64,000 nt of DNA from Impatiens glandulifera (Eukaryota > Streptophyta > Magnoliopsida > Ericales > Balsaminaceae): NCBI RefSeq assembly GCF_907164915.1, contig NC_061862.1, forward strand, positions 85,422,846 through 85,486,845, written 5' to 3'. Shown piece after piece: positions 48,780-59,504 of the stretch (within the stretch, counting starts at the first letter, position 1; the number at the start of each line of letters is the position of its first letter). The translations under genes were made by a program, and so were the position numbers. The notes under the pieces were generated by a model. That model made no database searches. It saw only the letters and a list, made by a program, of their open reading frames with translations, and was not told the origin of the DNA.

Positions 48780-48990
48780 AGATATTTTGTCTATATTCTA
48801 GATGAAGAATCCAATATAGTGGTGCAGAAATTTCCATATAGATATGCAATTCCATTACAAAGCTCACAGGATATCATCGTCCAATAAGAATGAAGATAAG
48901 GATACTCTAAGATAAGATCGATTTTACCTATATAACCATTACAACTGAACCAGTTCAATATCATCTAAAACCAATCCATATCTCCTTGAA
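48780..48990 (+). promoter_or_regulatory. Lhcb1 copy 2 promoter
   Basis: AGATATTTT (48780-48788) is the reverse complement of the evening element AAAATATCT. Then come CCAAT (48880-48884), the I-box/GATA cluster GATAAGGATACTCTAAGATAAG (48895-48916), the TATA box TATATAA (48929-48935) and CCAATCC near the leader. The arrangement matches light- and clock-controlled Lhcb promoters. The regulatory role is inferred. Confidence 0.65.
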
Positions 48991-49025
48991 TTCACTTGCT
49001 AGCTATTACACCTTTCAACTCATCA

Positions 49026-49817
49026 ATGGCTGCCTCCACCATGGCTCTTTCTTCCCCTTCCTTCGCTGGAACGGCGATTAAACTCTCCCCTGACGTGGTT
49101 GGCACTGGACGTATCACAATGAGGAAAACCGTGACCAAGAAAGTAGCCTCTTCAAGCAGCCCATGGTATGGCCCAGACCGTGTCAAGTACTTGGGACCAT
49201 TCTCAGGTGAGGCTCCAAGCTACCTCACTGGAGAATTCCCTGGTGATTATGGGTGGGACACTGCTGGACTATCAGCTGACCCAGAAACATTTGCCAAGAA
49301 CCGTGAGCTAGAGGTCATTCACTCCAGATGGGCCATGTTGGGCGCACTCGGGTGCGTTTTCCCTGAGCTTTTGGCTCGCAACGGTGTTAAATTCGGTGAG
49401 GCTGTCTGGTTCAAGGCCGGATCTCAAATCTTTAGTGAAGGTGGTTTGGACTATCTTGGAAACCCAAGTTTGGTCCATGCCCAGAGCATCTTAGCCATTT
49501 GGGCTACCCAAGTCATCTTGATGGGAGCCGTTGAGGGCTACCGCATTGCTGGTGGACCACTTGGTGAGATTGTTGACCCGTTATACCCAGGTGGGAGCTT
49601 CGACCCATTAGGTTTGGCAGAAGATCCAGAGGCCTTTGCAGAGCTCAAAGTGAAGGAGCTCAAAAATGGTAGACTTGCTATGTTTTCTATGTTTGGATTC
49701 TTTGTTCAAGCCATAGTAACTGGAAAAGGTCCATTGGAGAACCTAGCTGATCACCTTGCAGACCCTGTTAACAACAATGCTTGGTCATACGCCACCAACT
49801 TTGCTCCAGGAAAATGA
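49026..49817 (+). CDS. LHCB1: Chlorophyll a/b-binding protein of LHCII type I (copy 2), chloroplast
   Basis: Intronless, 263 residues, with the same domain layout and ligand residues as copy 1 (WYGPDR at 47-52; E96/H99/R101; E211/N214/R216; Q228; H243). Changes against copy 1: V18I, E23D, I25V, G44S, S90A, D138E, V182I and D199E. All are conservative. The ATG at 49026 (MAASTMAL, context CATCAATGGC) is the right start: frame extension to 48996 depends on a TTG and would add ten residues not seen in the family. It lies in tandem with copy 3 (6.7 kb) and is divergent from copy 1. Confidence 0.97.
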   Translation: MAASTMALSSPSFAGTAIKLSPDVVGTGRITMRKTVTKKVASSSSPWYGPDRVKYLGPFSGEAPSYLTGEFPGDYGWDTAGLSADPETFAKNRELEVIHSRWAMLGALGCVFPELLARNGVKFGEAVWFKAGSQIFSEGGLDYLGNPSLVHAQSILAIWATQVILMGAVEGYRIAGGPLGEIVDPLYPGGSFDPLGLAEDPEAFAELKVKELKNGRLAMFSMFGFFVQAIVTGKGPLENLADHLADPVNNNAWSYATNFAPGK

Positions 49818-51441
49818 GATTTGTTTGTATTTGTCTAATTTTATGGTTGATGTAAAGTTATTGCAAATTACTATTTTAATCTAGTTATAAAGAAATGTGA
49901 GTTGTGTTTTCCTTCTATAATTTGAGATGGTTCCATCTACTAATTCCTTTTTCTAAATCATATTATGATGGTGATGATTCCAAATTGATCCAGGCCCTGC
50001 AAATTTCAGCAAAGATAATCAAACATCAAATGCACAACACAAATTCTTCAATTCTATTGCATAAAGGTCAGATCTTGGATTCATGTACTGTTCTTCTATT
50101 GCATAAAGGGCAAATATTGTATTCATGTTAAGCATTGGTTATGAACGAAATACCAAAAAAAGAAACAGAGATTTGAAATCAGGCCAAATCTTGGATTCAA
50201 AAATGGGCAAAATAGACACTCTTCTGGGATGAATAATTATAGAGCTCTGAAAATTATGATTTCACAACAAATTTCTTTCATTACATATTTACATGTACCA
50301 TCCTTCACGATGCACCAAATGCGGAGGTACAAACTTTGCTAGTTATTGATGTTTTTGTTCTATTATTTGAGAGAATCTGTTAACAATTTTTTTTTTTTTT
50401 TTAAAAAAAAGTGTGATTTCTTAATTAAAATATGAAATTGGGTGTTTACAGTTCTTGGAATTTATAGAATTGTATTGGGATTTCTTTCTCGGATGAGTTG
50501 TAAGTGGTAACACTAGGGAATGAGAGAAACATTAAGAACATCATGCTTTGCATTCCAGATTTTAAACCTTGAGTTGCCTAAATTCAAATTAAAAGGTTCA
50601 TCCTTTTTTAAGATTCAATTAATAAAATTTGTTGTTCTCGTATTAATCTCTATTCAAATTGGATAAGCCGTTGTAAGTCTTGCTAGCACAAGATTTAAGA
50701 TTTTTTTAAGATTTTTTTTTTAATAATGATTAATTTCAATAAGTGTTACATTTTAAAAAATAAAATTACAAAATCAAAACAAATAAATATGAATCAAAAT
50801 ATTAAATAATATAACAAATTTGCAATAATTAAAATTCTAATAAAAAAAATTTTTAACAATCTTACAATTTCACTACGGCGACTTCAAAGATTTGTAACAA
50901 TAAGTGATGACGTAGTGTAAGTCGAACAAATCAATCAAATAATGTTTGAAGAATCTCTAACAAATATTCTGAGCGACATTAGAAATTATCGTTTTACTAA
51001 GTAATAATTGACCATTTACATTCATAGTAAAAGAAATGAGAAACTCATAAAAATAATGAGAGAATAGGTCTCTAAATGAAAGATTTGTTTTAAGTTACTC
51101 TTCATTGAAAAAATAAAAAAGCACATTTAAATCTAGTAACTTTGGTGATTTCAGAAACTTATTTTGTTTAAGGTTAAAACTTTTCAAATTAACCTAATAT
51201 AATGATCGAACTCAGTTATTTATTTATTTTTTAAATTTATATTTAAGCAATTAAAATTCATTATTAAATATATATTTATATATTTTTTTCAATATAATTA
51301 AATTATTATTTTAATTAATTATATTTTGATATATATTTAAATTACTTTTGTTTTATAAATTTAATTATTAATATTTTAATATATATATATATATATATAT
51401 ATTTATACATTTAAATTAGTATTTTTATAATTTTTTGTTTA

Positions 51442-51487
<46 letters not shown>

Positions 51488-51650
51488 AATTATTTTTATA
51501 AATTTAATTATTTATATTTTAATATATATATATGTATACATTTCAATAATTTGAAACGACCGTCAACTAGCCTGGGTTCTTACGCAACCTTCATAAGTTT
51601 TAAGAAAAGATAAATTGAGAGAGTGCATAATTTTAGATCCGAATGTTAAA
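49818..51650. other. Spacer, AT-rich, with AT microsatellites
   Basis: Follows Lhcb1 copy 2. 50040-50130 has an internal direct repeat (TTCTATTGCATAAAGGKCA twice). AT runs occur at about 51379-51402 and 51446-51484. No gene is recognised. Confidence 0.5.
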
Positions 51651-52399
51651 ATCATTGAAACAAAATTATCCGACTCAAGTATCAATTTACTCTCATATCA
51701 AATTAACCACAACTCTCAACCCTATAATTCAGACACTTTAAAATTAAGCATTATTATATATATATATATAGAATAGTTAATTAAAAAGTTGAACTTATAT
51801 TGTTAAAATGTTCCGTGTTCATCAAATTTGGTGTTGAATTTAAAATATAAAGTCTTATTAGGTTGCAAATTCGAAACATACATAAATATTTGTAATTTTA
51901 TTTTTAACCGTTTTAAGTTTATAAGCAGGTCAACCCACAATTCGACTCAAGTATTCATTTATTCTCACATATATATTTAAATTAACTACAACTCTTAACC
52001 CGACAGATATTTTAAAATTAAACACACACATATATATATATATATTAGTTAGTTAAAAATTTGAACTTATATTGTTAAGAATGTATCGCGTTCATCAAAT
52101 TTGTGTTGAATTTTAAATAAAAAGTTTTATTAGTCTAATTGATTAAAATGTTGTACTTGTTTTGCTAAGTTGTAAGTTTGAAACATACATATAGATTTTT
52201 TAATTTTATTTTTAACTGTTTTAAATTTATGGCGGGTCAAACCACAATCTAACTCATGTATCCAGTTACTCTCACATATATATCTAAATAAACCACAATT
52301 TTCGACCTGACAATACAGTGACTTTTTAAAAAAATTAAGTATCATTATATATATATATATATATATATATTAGGTAGTTAAAATTTGAACTTATATCCT

Positions 52400-53926
52400 C
52401 TGCATCAACCTTGATATCATCTACTTCAACTTGATTAGTCTTAATATCTTCCTCTACTACAACTTAACTTATTTGAGAATTAACTTCATTTTTCTTCCTC
52501 AACCTCTGTTTAATTACAACATTTATTCTCTTTTTAATTAAAATCTCATTTATCCTCTTTTCTTCAATCACAATATTTTCTTCCTTTTTAGAGTCCTCAT
52601 TGGTTTCAACTTCCTACTCTTCCTCCACATTTTTCTCTTTATTGTTAAATTCCTCTATTTATTTATTTTTGCATTTTTTCTTCCCGGTCTTTCAATATTC
52701 TTTGCTCTTCTTCCTTAGCTTAAGAACATTTTGTACTGACATGTTGAAAAATATTACAGAATGAACACATGTGTGGCCTCCACTCATAAATGATTCACAC
52801 GACAATAGATTTTCATTTTTTGTCAACCACTATCATTTTATCTGGCAATGTGTGCTTCGATGATGCACCTCAATGCTAATTCTAGTAAAATAAATATGTT
52901 CTCATTCTTCAGTAATTGTGTCCATATATAATGGTCTACCAAATAAATCTGCAAAATGACTAAGAACTTCTACATTATTCATATGTACATGATATTCCAA
53001 AGTTTGATCCATATATATCTGAGCTATTTTCTTAAGTTTGCTTAATATGTTCAAATCTTTAGACCATCTTTCTAATTTCATGTAGTTAGATCCAATATAT
53101 GCATGTCTATTTTTTCAGAATTTCATCCAGATTTGACTTTTTTTTTTAATTTCAAAAAGTTGAGATCATGTACATTTGCTGAAATTTTCTCAAGTCCCTT
53201 TTCCTCCAATTGCTTCATAAGTGCCTTTTTGCTGACTATGAAGGAAACTCTATTGTTTCCTATGTAGTTTCCCACCACTACATTTTTCATTCTCTAACAC
53301 AATTTTTTCTTCTACTATAGTAGGTAATTTAAATTCAAAAGGAGAATTCAGTACCTTCATTTTTGTCTTTATATTGCCTAAGTAGATTTTTTCTTTATAT
53401 ACATGATCTTCATCCTTTTTCCCAATGTTGTTTTTCTAGATTTCATTGATTTTCCATGTAGAATTACTTCTGATAGTATAGATCTTCGATTTAAGAACCT
53501 TCATTAACTCTCTCATTGTTGCAACAGACCGTTTTACTATCACTTCATATTCATCATTCTTGAGTAAATTCCAATCTTGGAGATAGTGAATGTTAAGCTG
53601 AACTATTGTGTTTTGTATTTAGTCCTTACTAAATACAATCTCTCCTTTCTTAGCATGCATTAGGAGTTTGGTGATTTGTTTTTTAGTCCAAATAAATTGG
53701 TCATTTGATTATACCTTATCATCCAAACTCATTCTTTATTCTCTTTAATCCCTGCATTATTTTCCAAAGACTTTTGGGTAGCAATTGGGTCTTGCTGCTT
53801 TCTTGCACTTTTTTGTTAATTATTTTTTAGTTATTCTGTTCATTTCTTTCTCTGCAATTTTTTTTTGACAACTTTAAGAACAAAGTCCTGCACTTCTTCC
53901 GCCTTGTTATTTTTCCTTTTACTCAT
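52400..53926 (-). pseudogene. LINE ORF1 (DUF4283 + zinc knuckle), decayed
   Basis: Minus strand. The ATG at 53926 opens MSKRKNNKAEEVQDFVLKVV. VVGNYIGNNRVSFIVSKKAL (about 53278-53215) and HFADLFGRPLYMDTITEE (about 52965-52910) match the DUF4283 region of plant LINE ORF1. YEWRPHMCSFCNIFQHVSTKC (52785-52725) is the CCHC knuckle (C-x2-C-x4-H-x4-C pattern). A Lys/Glu-rich tail follows to 52400. Stops break it in several places. ORF1 proteins bind LINE RNA. Confidence 0.78.
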
Positions 53927-53999
53927 ATTTCAATATATAAGGCTTTAGAACATGGATTAAAGTTAGAGTAATAATCTTGAAACGACCTTATTCAAACCC

Positions 54000-54240
54000 T
54001 AAACGATTTTTCTCCGATGTGTCAAACGTGTTAGACGTACATGTCGTGCCAAACGTTCCAGATGCACCGACGATCTTTACTCCGACCACGTTTCCCGAAA
54101 CCGACTACCAAATCAACCGAACTGCGCGACCGTGTAACTGTATCGAACGTGCCGACCGTGTCGATTGTGCTGATTGTGCCGAACATGTCGACGATCTTGA
54201 TTCCAAAGTAATTTTTGTTAAATATGAGAATGTGCATGTT
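54000..54240. other. GC-richer CGTGYCGA-repetitive patch
   Basis: A short cryptic repeat of CGTGTCGA/CGTGCCGA/ATGTCGACG-like words, including GTGTCAAACGTGTTAGACGT at 54018-54037, which recalls the unit of the foldback at 1.9-3.6 kb. The open frame across it is Cys/Asp-rich only because of the repeat. No function assigned. Confidence 0.5.
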
Positions 54241-55040
54241 TTAGGGTAAGAAATTCAAAATTTTATCGCCGGAAATCTTCAGAGTTTTTCTCTCTAGAAT
54301 TTTTAAAAATGATTCAAATATAAAGAAAGGTAAATCATATAATTCAAGTAGAGGACAATAAAGATAAGAATTTTAAAGTCCTGAAAAAGAAACTATTTCT
54401 ATCAGATTAGCACGAGTTCGTACAAATAAATATTACACAATGAGAATAAGCAAGCCTCATCATCTTCTTTAATTCAATCTCCTTTCATCGCAAGAAGAAA
54501 GAAGGGTCGAAGGGGAAGAAGGTCTTATGAAGCAACATGTTTATATGGAAATAAATACCCTGATTGGGGTAGTTATAATCTGTTTTGATTGTATTATTTT
54601 CATTTGTAATCTCTGTTGTTTGTTTTTGCGAAAGCTACTAATTACTTTCTTTATGGTATTTTGATTGTCATAATTTAATTATAACTAGGGTTTGTCTAGC
54701 TTTAATTTTTGACCCTCCCACTTTTGGGATTTTCAATGAAATGGTAATAACCGTTTCCCAAAAAAATAAACTTATATTGTTAAGAATGTCATATGTTTAT
54801 CAAATTTGGTGTTGAATTTAAAATATAAAGTCTTATTAGCCTATTTGGTTAAAAGGTTGTACTTGTTTTGTTATGTTGCAAATTTTAAACATACATATAA
54901 CATTTTTAATTTTATTTTTAACCGTTTTAAGTTTATGGGCGGGACAATCTATAATCCGACACAATTATACATTTGCTCTCATATATTCAAATTAACCACA
55001 ACTCTCGACCAGACAATCCAGACACTTTAAAATTAAGCAT

Positions 55041-55045
<5 letters not shown>

Positions 55046-55132
<87 letters not shown>
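55046..55132. repeat. (TA)n microsatellite, about 43 repeats
   Basis: An uninterrupted run between two units of the tandem array. Confidence 0.97.
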
Positions 55133-55135
<3 letters not shown>

Positions 55136-55427
55136 TTAATTAAAAAGTTGAACTTATATTTTTAGGAATGTTCCGCGTTAATCAAATTTGGTGTTGATTT
55201 TTAAAATATAAAGTCTTATTAACCTAGATGGTTAAAAGATTGTATTTGTTTGGTTATGTTGCAAGTTCAAAAAGACATATAATATTTTTTATTTTATTTC
55301 TAATCGTTTTAAGTTTATGAGCGGGTCAATCAACAATCTAACAAAAATATACATTTACTCTCACATATATATCTAAATTAACCACAACTATCAACCCGAC
55401 AATCCGAACACTTTAAAATTAAGCATC

Positions 55428-55428
<1 letters not shown>

Positions 55429-55496
<68 letters not shown>
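55429..55496. repeat. (TA)n microsatellite, about 34 repeats
   Basis: An uninterrupted run between two units of the tandem array. Confidence 0.97.
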
Positions 55497-55499
<3 letters not shown>

Positions 55500-56041
55500 T
55501 TAGTTAAAAAATTGAACTTATATTGTTAATAAATATCTCGTGTTCATCAAATTTGGTGTTGAATTTAAAATATAAAGTTTTATTAGTCTAGTTGGTTAAA
55601 AGGTTGTTCTTGTTTTGTTATGTTGCAAGTTCGAAACATACATGTTTCAGTTTTAATTTTATCTTTAACCGGTTTAAGTTTATGGGCGGGTCAACCCATA
55701 ATCCGACCAAAGTATCAATTTACTATCACATATATATTCAAATTAACCACAACTCTCAATCCGGCAATCCAAATACTTTGGTATTAAACATTATTATATA
55801 TATATATATATATTAGTTAGTTAAAAATTTGAATTTTTATTGTTAAGAATGTCCCGCGTTTATCAAATTTGGTGTTAACTTTAAAATATAAAGTTTTATT
55901 AGTCTAATTGGTTAAAGGATTGTACTTGTTTTTGTTAGGTTTAAGTTTGAAACATACATATAAATTTTTTAATTTTATTTTTAACCATTTTAAATTTATG
56001 TGCGGATTAACCCACAATTCAACTCAAGTATCCATTTACTC

Positions 56042-56118
56042 GTCAATCTCTTCCAGATATAATTGAACATGTGATATTTTGCTATCTTAATACAACTTTT
56101 ACAACTAGACTACATACA
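56042..56118 (-). repeat. tRNA-derived SINE-like relic
   Basis: CTTCCAGATATAATTGAACA, TGTGATATTTTGCTATCTTA and ACAACTAGACTACAT align with the copy at 9.8 kb and lie in the same (minus) orientation. Confidence 0.45.
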
Positions 56119-56183
56119 TTAATAAAAATAAATAACATATAATCCACATTACTATATCTTGGATTTTCATCACAAAATTGTCT

Positions 56184-56411
56184 ACTGCAAGGCATTGCGA
56201 CTAATCATATGCTGCCACCTGTAATATCAGATTGTATGATATCTTGGTTTTGTGGTTACTCTATAACATAAAATCTAGCTAGAAAACTGGTGGCGTAGTA
56301 AATGGCTGATACAAGCAAGAAAAAAATCCATATAACCAATTAGGAGAAAGATAAAGATAGAAGTATTGATAGTTGATAAGGACCCAATTTCCAATTCAAA
56401 ACCTATAAATA
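56184..56411 (+). promoter_or_regulatory. Lhcb1 copy 3 promoter
   Basis: The distal block 56184-56268 contains ATCAGATTGTATGATATCTT, then GGTTTTGTGG, and is duplicated at 58.77 kb. The proximal part has CTGGTGGCGTAG (56287-56298, shared with copy 1), CCAAT (56336-56340), GATA motifs (56350-56358), the I-box GATAAG (56375-56380), CCAAT (56384-56388) and TATAAATA (56404-56411), 86 bp before the ATG. A light-responsive Lhcb promoter by family knowledge. Confidence 0.68.
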
Positions 56412-56496
56412 AAGACTACCCACTTCCCCAACATCTTCACCCAATCTAGTTCAAACACTTTATCTTACAAATCTTATTCAACTTATATCCCTTACA

Positions 56497-57288
56497 ATGG
56501 CTGCCTCAACTATGGCTCTTTCATCACCTTCTTTAGCTGGAACTGCAGTCAAAATCTCCCCTGATGTAGTTGGAACTGGAAGAGTCACAATGAGAAAAAC
56601 TGTGACTAAGAAAGCAACTCCTTCTAGCAGTCCATGGTATGGCCCAGACCGCGTCAAGTACTTGGGCCCTTTCTCAGGAGAGGCACCGAGCTATCTCACT
56701 GGAGAATTCCCTGGTGACTATGGATGGGACACTGCTGGACTCTCTGCTGATCCAGAGACATTTTCCAAAAACCGTGAGCTAGAGGTTATCCACTCAAGAT
56801 GGGCCATGTTGGGTGCATTGGGTTGTGTCTTCCCCGAGCTTTTGGCTCGCAACGGTGTTAAATTTGGCGAGGCGGTTTGGTTCAAGGCTGGGTCTCAAAT
56901 ATTTAGTGAAGGTGGATTGGATTATCTTGGCAACCCGAGTTTGGTCCATGCCCAGAGTATCTTGGCCATTTGGGCCACCCAAGTTGTCTTGATGGGAGCT
57001 GTTGAGGGCTATCGCATTGCTGGTGGGCCACTTGGTGAGGTCGTTGACCCGTTATACCCGGGTGGGAGTTTCGACCCATTAGGTTTGGCTGAAGATCCAG
57101 AGGCCTTTGCTGAACTCAAGGTGAAGGAACTTAAGAATGGGAGATTGGCTATGTTCTCCATGTTTGGATTCTTTGTTCAAGCCATAGTAACTGGGAAAGG
57201 TCCATTGGAAAACCTTGCCGATCACCTTGCAGACCCTGTTAACAATAATGCTTGGTCTTATGCCACAAACTTTGCTCCTGGAAAGTGA
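56497..57288 (+). CDS. LHCB1: Chlorophyll a/b-binding protein of LHCII type I (copy 3), chloroplast
   Basis: Intronless, 263 residues. The mature protein is almost identical to the other two, with all chlorophyll-ligand residues and WYGPDR present. Changes against copy 2 are F13L, I18V, L20I, I30V, V40A, A41T, S42P, A90S, I164V and I182V, so the transit peptide and its border carry most of them. ATG context ACAATGGCT is good. The many silent differences from copy 2 suggest an old duplication under strong selection. Confidence 0.97.
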   Translation: MAASTMALSSPSLAGTAVKISPDVVGTGRVTMRKTVTKKATPSSSPWYGPDRVKYLGPFSGEAPSYLTGEFPGDYGWDTAGLSADPETFSKNRELEVIHSRWAMLGALGCVFPELLARNGVKFGEAVWFKAGSQIFSEGGLDYLGNPSLVHAQSILAIWATQVVLMGAVEGYRIAGGPLGEVVDPLYPGGSFDPLGLAEDPEAFAELKVKELKNGRLAMFSMFGFFVQAIVTGKGPLENLADHLADPVNNNAWSYATNFAPGK

Positions 57289-58771
57289 ATCATTAGTGGA
57301 TGTAAAATTATTGTTCTCTATATATAAATGCAGTGCTGTTTGTCTACTACTTTAATTGAGTCATTGAGATATAACATTCGTAATAACATCTTAATAATAA
57401 AATTAATATGTGTATATATATCTTACAAAAAGAAAACGCAATTAGTCTCATAGAAAACACTCTCATTCCAGTCAAACTCATTAACTAGGTGGTGGCCGCA
57501 TTAGACACTCAATTCTTGTGTTCCCTGTTTATATTTTAGAGAATCTTAGAGAATACGATTTTTCACTTTTTTTTACCTAGTTAAAACAATATGTTATCTC
57601 CACATTAAATCAATGTTATCTTTTACTATGACAGATACAATTGTTATATATGTAACTAGTCTTCGTATCTTTTATATAGTTAACAATGTAAAAGTAGCTA
57701 TGAATGATCTTTGCAAAAATAAAAGGGGGAGATATATCAAATTATGTTCACAATGAAACACATATGAAGCATTACATTTTTTAATAAAGTTAAAGGTAAG
57801 ATGTATCAAAGTGGCTAGGCGATATTTTGTTATATCTATACAAATTGAACATCTTCATTTCAAGTCATGTAATTCTCAGTTTGAATTTGGATTTCAACGT
57901 TCAAAAGGTCTTGAGATTATTAGATTATTTCCTAAATAGATGCAATTGGTAGAGCTAGAACTAGAACTTTAAAATAAAATCATAAAGACATCTTGTTTGT
58001 ATTTAAAATTTTACATATCCAAAATCCGAATCTTTAGATCCAAAAAAAGATACCCATCTTTTTTCACCTATCATTTAATATATTTTATTGTGAAGAAATC
58101 TTTGTTTAAACATGTTTATTTATCTTTATGTTTTATATCTTTATAAACTTAATTTGGTATCAATTATTTTCTTCTATTAAAATATTGGATGTTTAATAAA
58201 AATGAATTTGTTTAAGAGATGTTATATTCACACACTTTAATAATTAGATAATTCCAAAAATCTGACCACACTCTATTTCTTAAATAAAAACTTTAATCTC
58301 AATTACACTTTTATACTGAATGTGCATGTTTATAAATAAATTTGACATTAGATTTTGGTAAAAGAATATTTAGACATTTTCCAGTGCAATCAAATCAACA
58401 TATCTTGGATAATTACCCATTTAATAAGTAAAATAATACTCATAGCTAACATAAGTACCACAAGACTGTTCATTTAATATTGTGTTTTTAGAATTTATCT
58501 TTGTTTGAATTTTATAAAAAAAAAAATCTAGTTTGATAAAAATAAGTTGAGATTTTTTTAGAAAAAATATTAAAATATTTTTTATTTCAAATATAAATTT
58601 AATAAAAGTAAAGTAAAACATTTTAATAATAAAATTAGAGTGATGATTATATAATTAAAATTATAGTCATGTAATGTTAAGAGAATTTAAAAAAAAGTTA
58701 AAAGAAAAACTAATTGAAAAAAAATAAGATCAGACAAGCCCTATATATCTTGCAAATTCACATCATTGTAC
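57289..58771. other. Spacer downstream of Lhcb1 copy 3
   Basis: AT-rich; no gene or known repeat recognised. Confidence 0.5.
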
Positions 58772-58858
58772 TAGTGCAAGATGCTAAGGCCAATCACATG
58801 CTGACACTTGTAGTATCAGATTTTATGATATCTTGGTTTGTGGTCTACTTTATTCCTT
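58772..58858 (+). promoter_or_regulatory. Orphan Lhcb1-type promoter segment (no gene follows)
   Basis: GTGCAAG..CCAATCACATGCTGACACTTG, TAGTATCAGATTTTATGATA and TCTTGGTTTGTGGT align with 56184-56268 upstream of Lhcb1 copy 3 at roughly 80 % identity, in the same orientation. No TATA/I-box cluster and no Lhcb coding sequence occur in the next 500 bp. Confidence 0.75.
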
Positions 58859-59347
58859 ATACAATGAACAAATTAAATTAAAATTTGGTATAATGTGGTG
58901 AAAAGATAATTTGAGAATTAAATAATAACAGTAACATATATCATTACCCTAATTAAACCATTTAGATAATTATATAGTTGCATATATTGTCAGTCTCGAT
59001 TCCCGAGAATTGAGCTGTCCCAGTTCCAGGGTAAAAGTTCCAGGGTAAAAGGTGAAAATAATTTGGTTTCCTAATTTTGTTATTTTTTAAATTGTTAAAA
59101 AATGATTTTTTAGATTTTAACCATTAACTAAATATAAAATTTATTTTTCATCCTAAATTACTATTCTATATATTTTAGGTTAAAATAATTAATAAATTTA
59201 ACTAAATAATTTATTTTTATATTAAATGGACTGACCTATCCCGTGAGTTTTTCGGCTGCCCGAATGTATAGAAGTAATATTATGAGCAATTATATTATAG
59301 AAACAAATATAAGAATATCGACTATTACAAATAAATCAAATGTTGTT
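58859..59347. other. Spacer
   Basis: AT-rich. 59022-59052 holds a short direct repeat (TTCCAGGGTAAAAG twice). Nothing else was recognised. Confidence 0.5.
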
Positions 59348-59491
59348 TGATAGAAAACAGAGAAAAGAGAAACTAAGGTTTTATTATACATTGAATATGT
59401 TAAAATAGAAAAACAATAAAAGACTTATTTATAAGCCAACAAAGAGACTAAATAATAAAATATATAAAAGTAAAGGTCTAAAATACTAATA
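59348..59491 (-). repeat. 3' LTR of copia element, about 144 bp
   Basis: The edge TGATAG at 59348 matches the LTR edge at 63892. The inner edge is set by the polypurine tract (plus TCCCCCGTC, 59492-59500). On minus the LTR starts TATTAG where TG is expected, so either the first base pair has mutated or the edge is off by one or two bases. It is short for a copia LTR. Confidence 0.8.
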
Positions 59492-59504
59492 TCCCCCGTC
59501 AAAC

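Larger units (their letters stand above)
52397..54768. mobile_element. L1-type LINE copy, 5'-inverted, with 9-bp TSD
   Basis: Flanked by AACTTATAT (52388-52396 and 54769-54777) and inserted in one tandem unit. The right end is a plus-strand LINE tail (GATTTTCAATGAAATGG..CCCAAAAAAATAA, 54728-54768). The left 1.5 kb carries ORF1 on the opposite strand. No ORF2 was seen. The layout fits a twin-primed, internally deleted insertion. Confidence 0.72.
51660..56040 (+). repeat. Tandem array of ~280-365 bp units, each with tRNA-like A/B boxes, interrupted by a LINE
   Basis: Units begin with TTAGTTAGTTAAAAAGTTGA near 51774, 52049, 52371 (split), 55133, 55496 and 55813, and the unit split by the LINE resumes at 54769. 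A partial unit end is seen at 51660-51760. Each unit has the order AATTTGGTGTTGAATTT, AGTCTAGTTGGTTAAAAGGT (A-box-like), TTGCAAGTTCGAAACATAC (B-box-like), GTTTATGGGCGGGTCAACC and CAAATTAACCACAACTCTC, then AAATTAAGCATCAT and a (TA)n tract. The first unit lacks part of the tRNA-like region. It resembles a SINE or MITE multiplied as a tandem satellite. Confidence 0.85.

Noticed and set aside
48996..49025. N-terminal extension of Lhcb1 copy 2
   Set aside because: It needs a TTG start and adds residues absent from the other two copies; the ATG at 49026 matches the family exactly.
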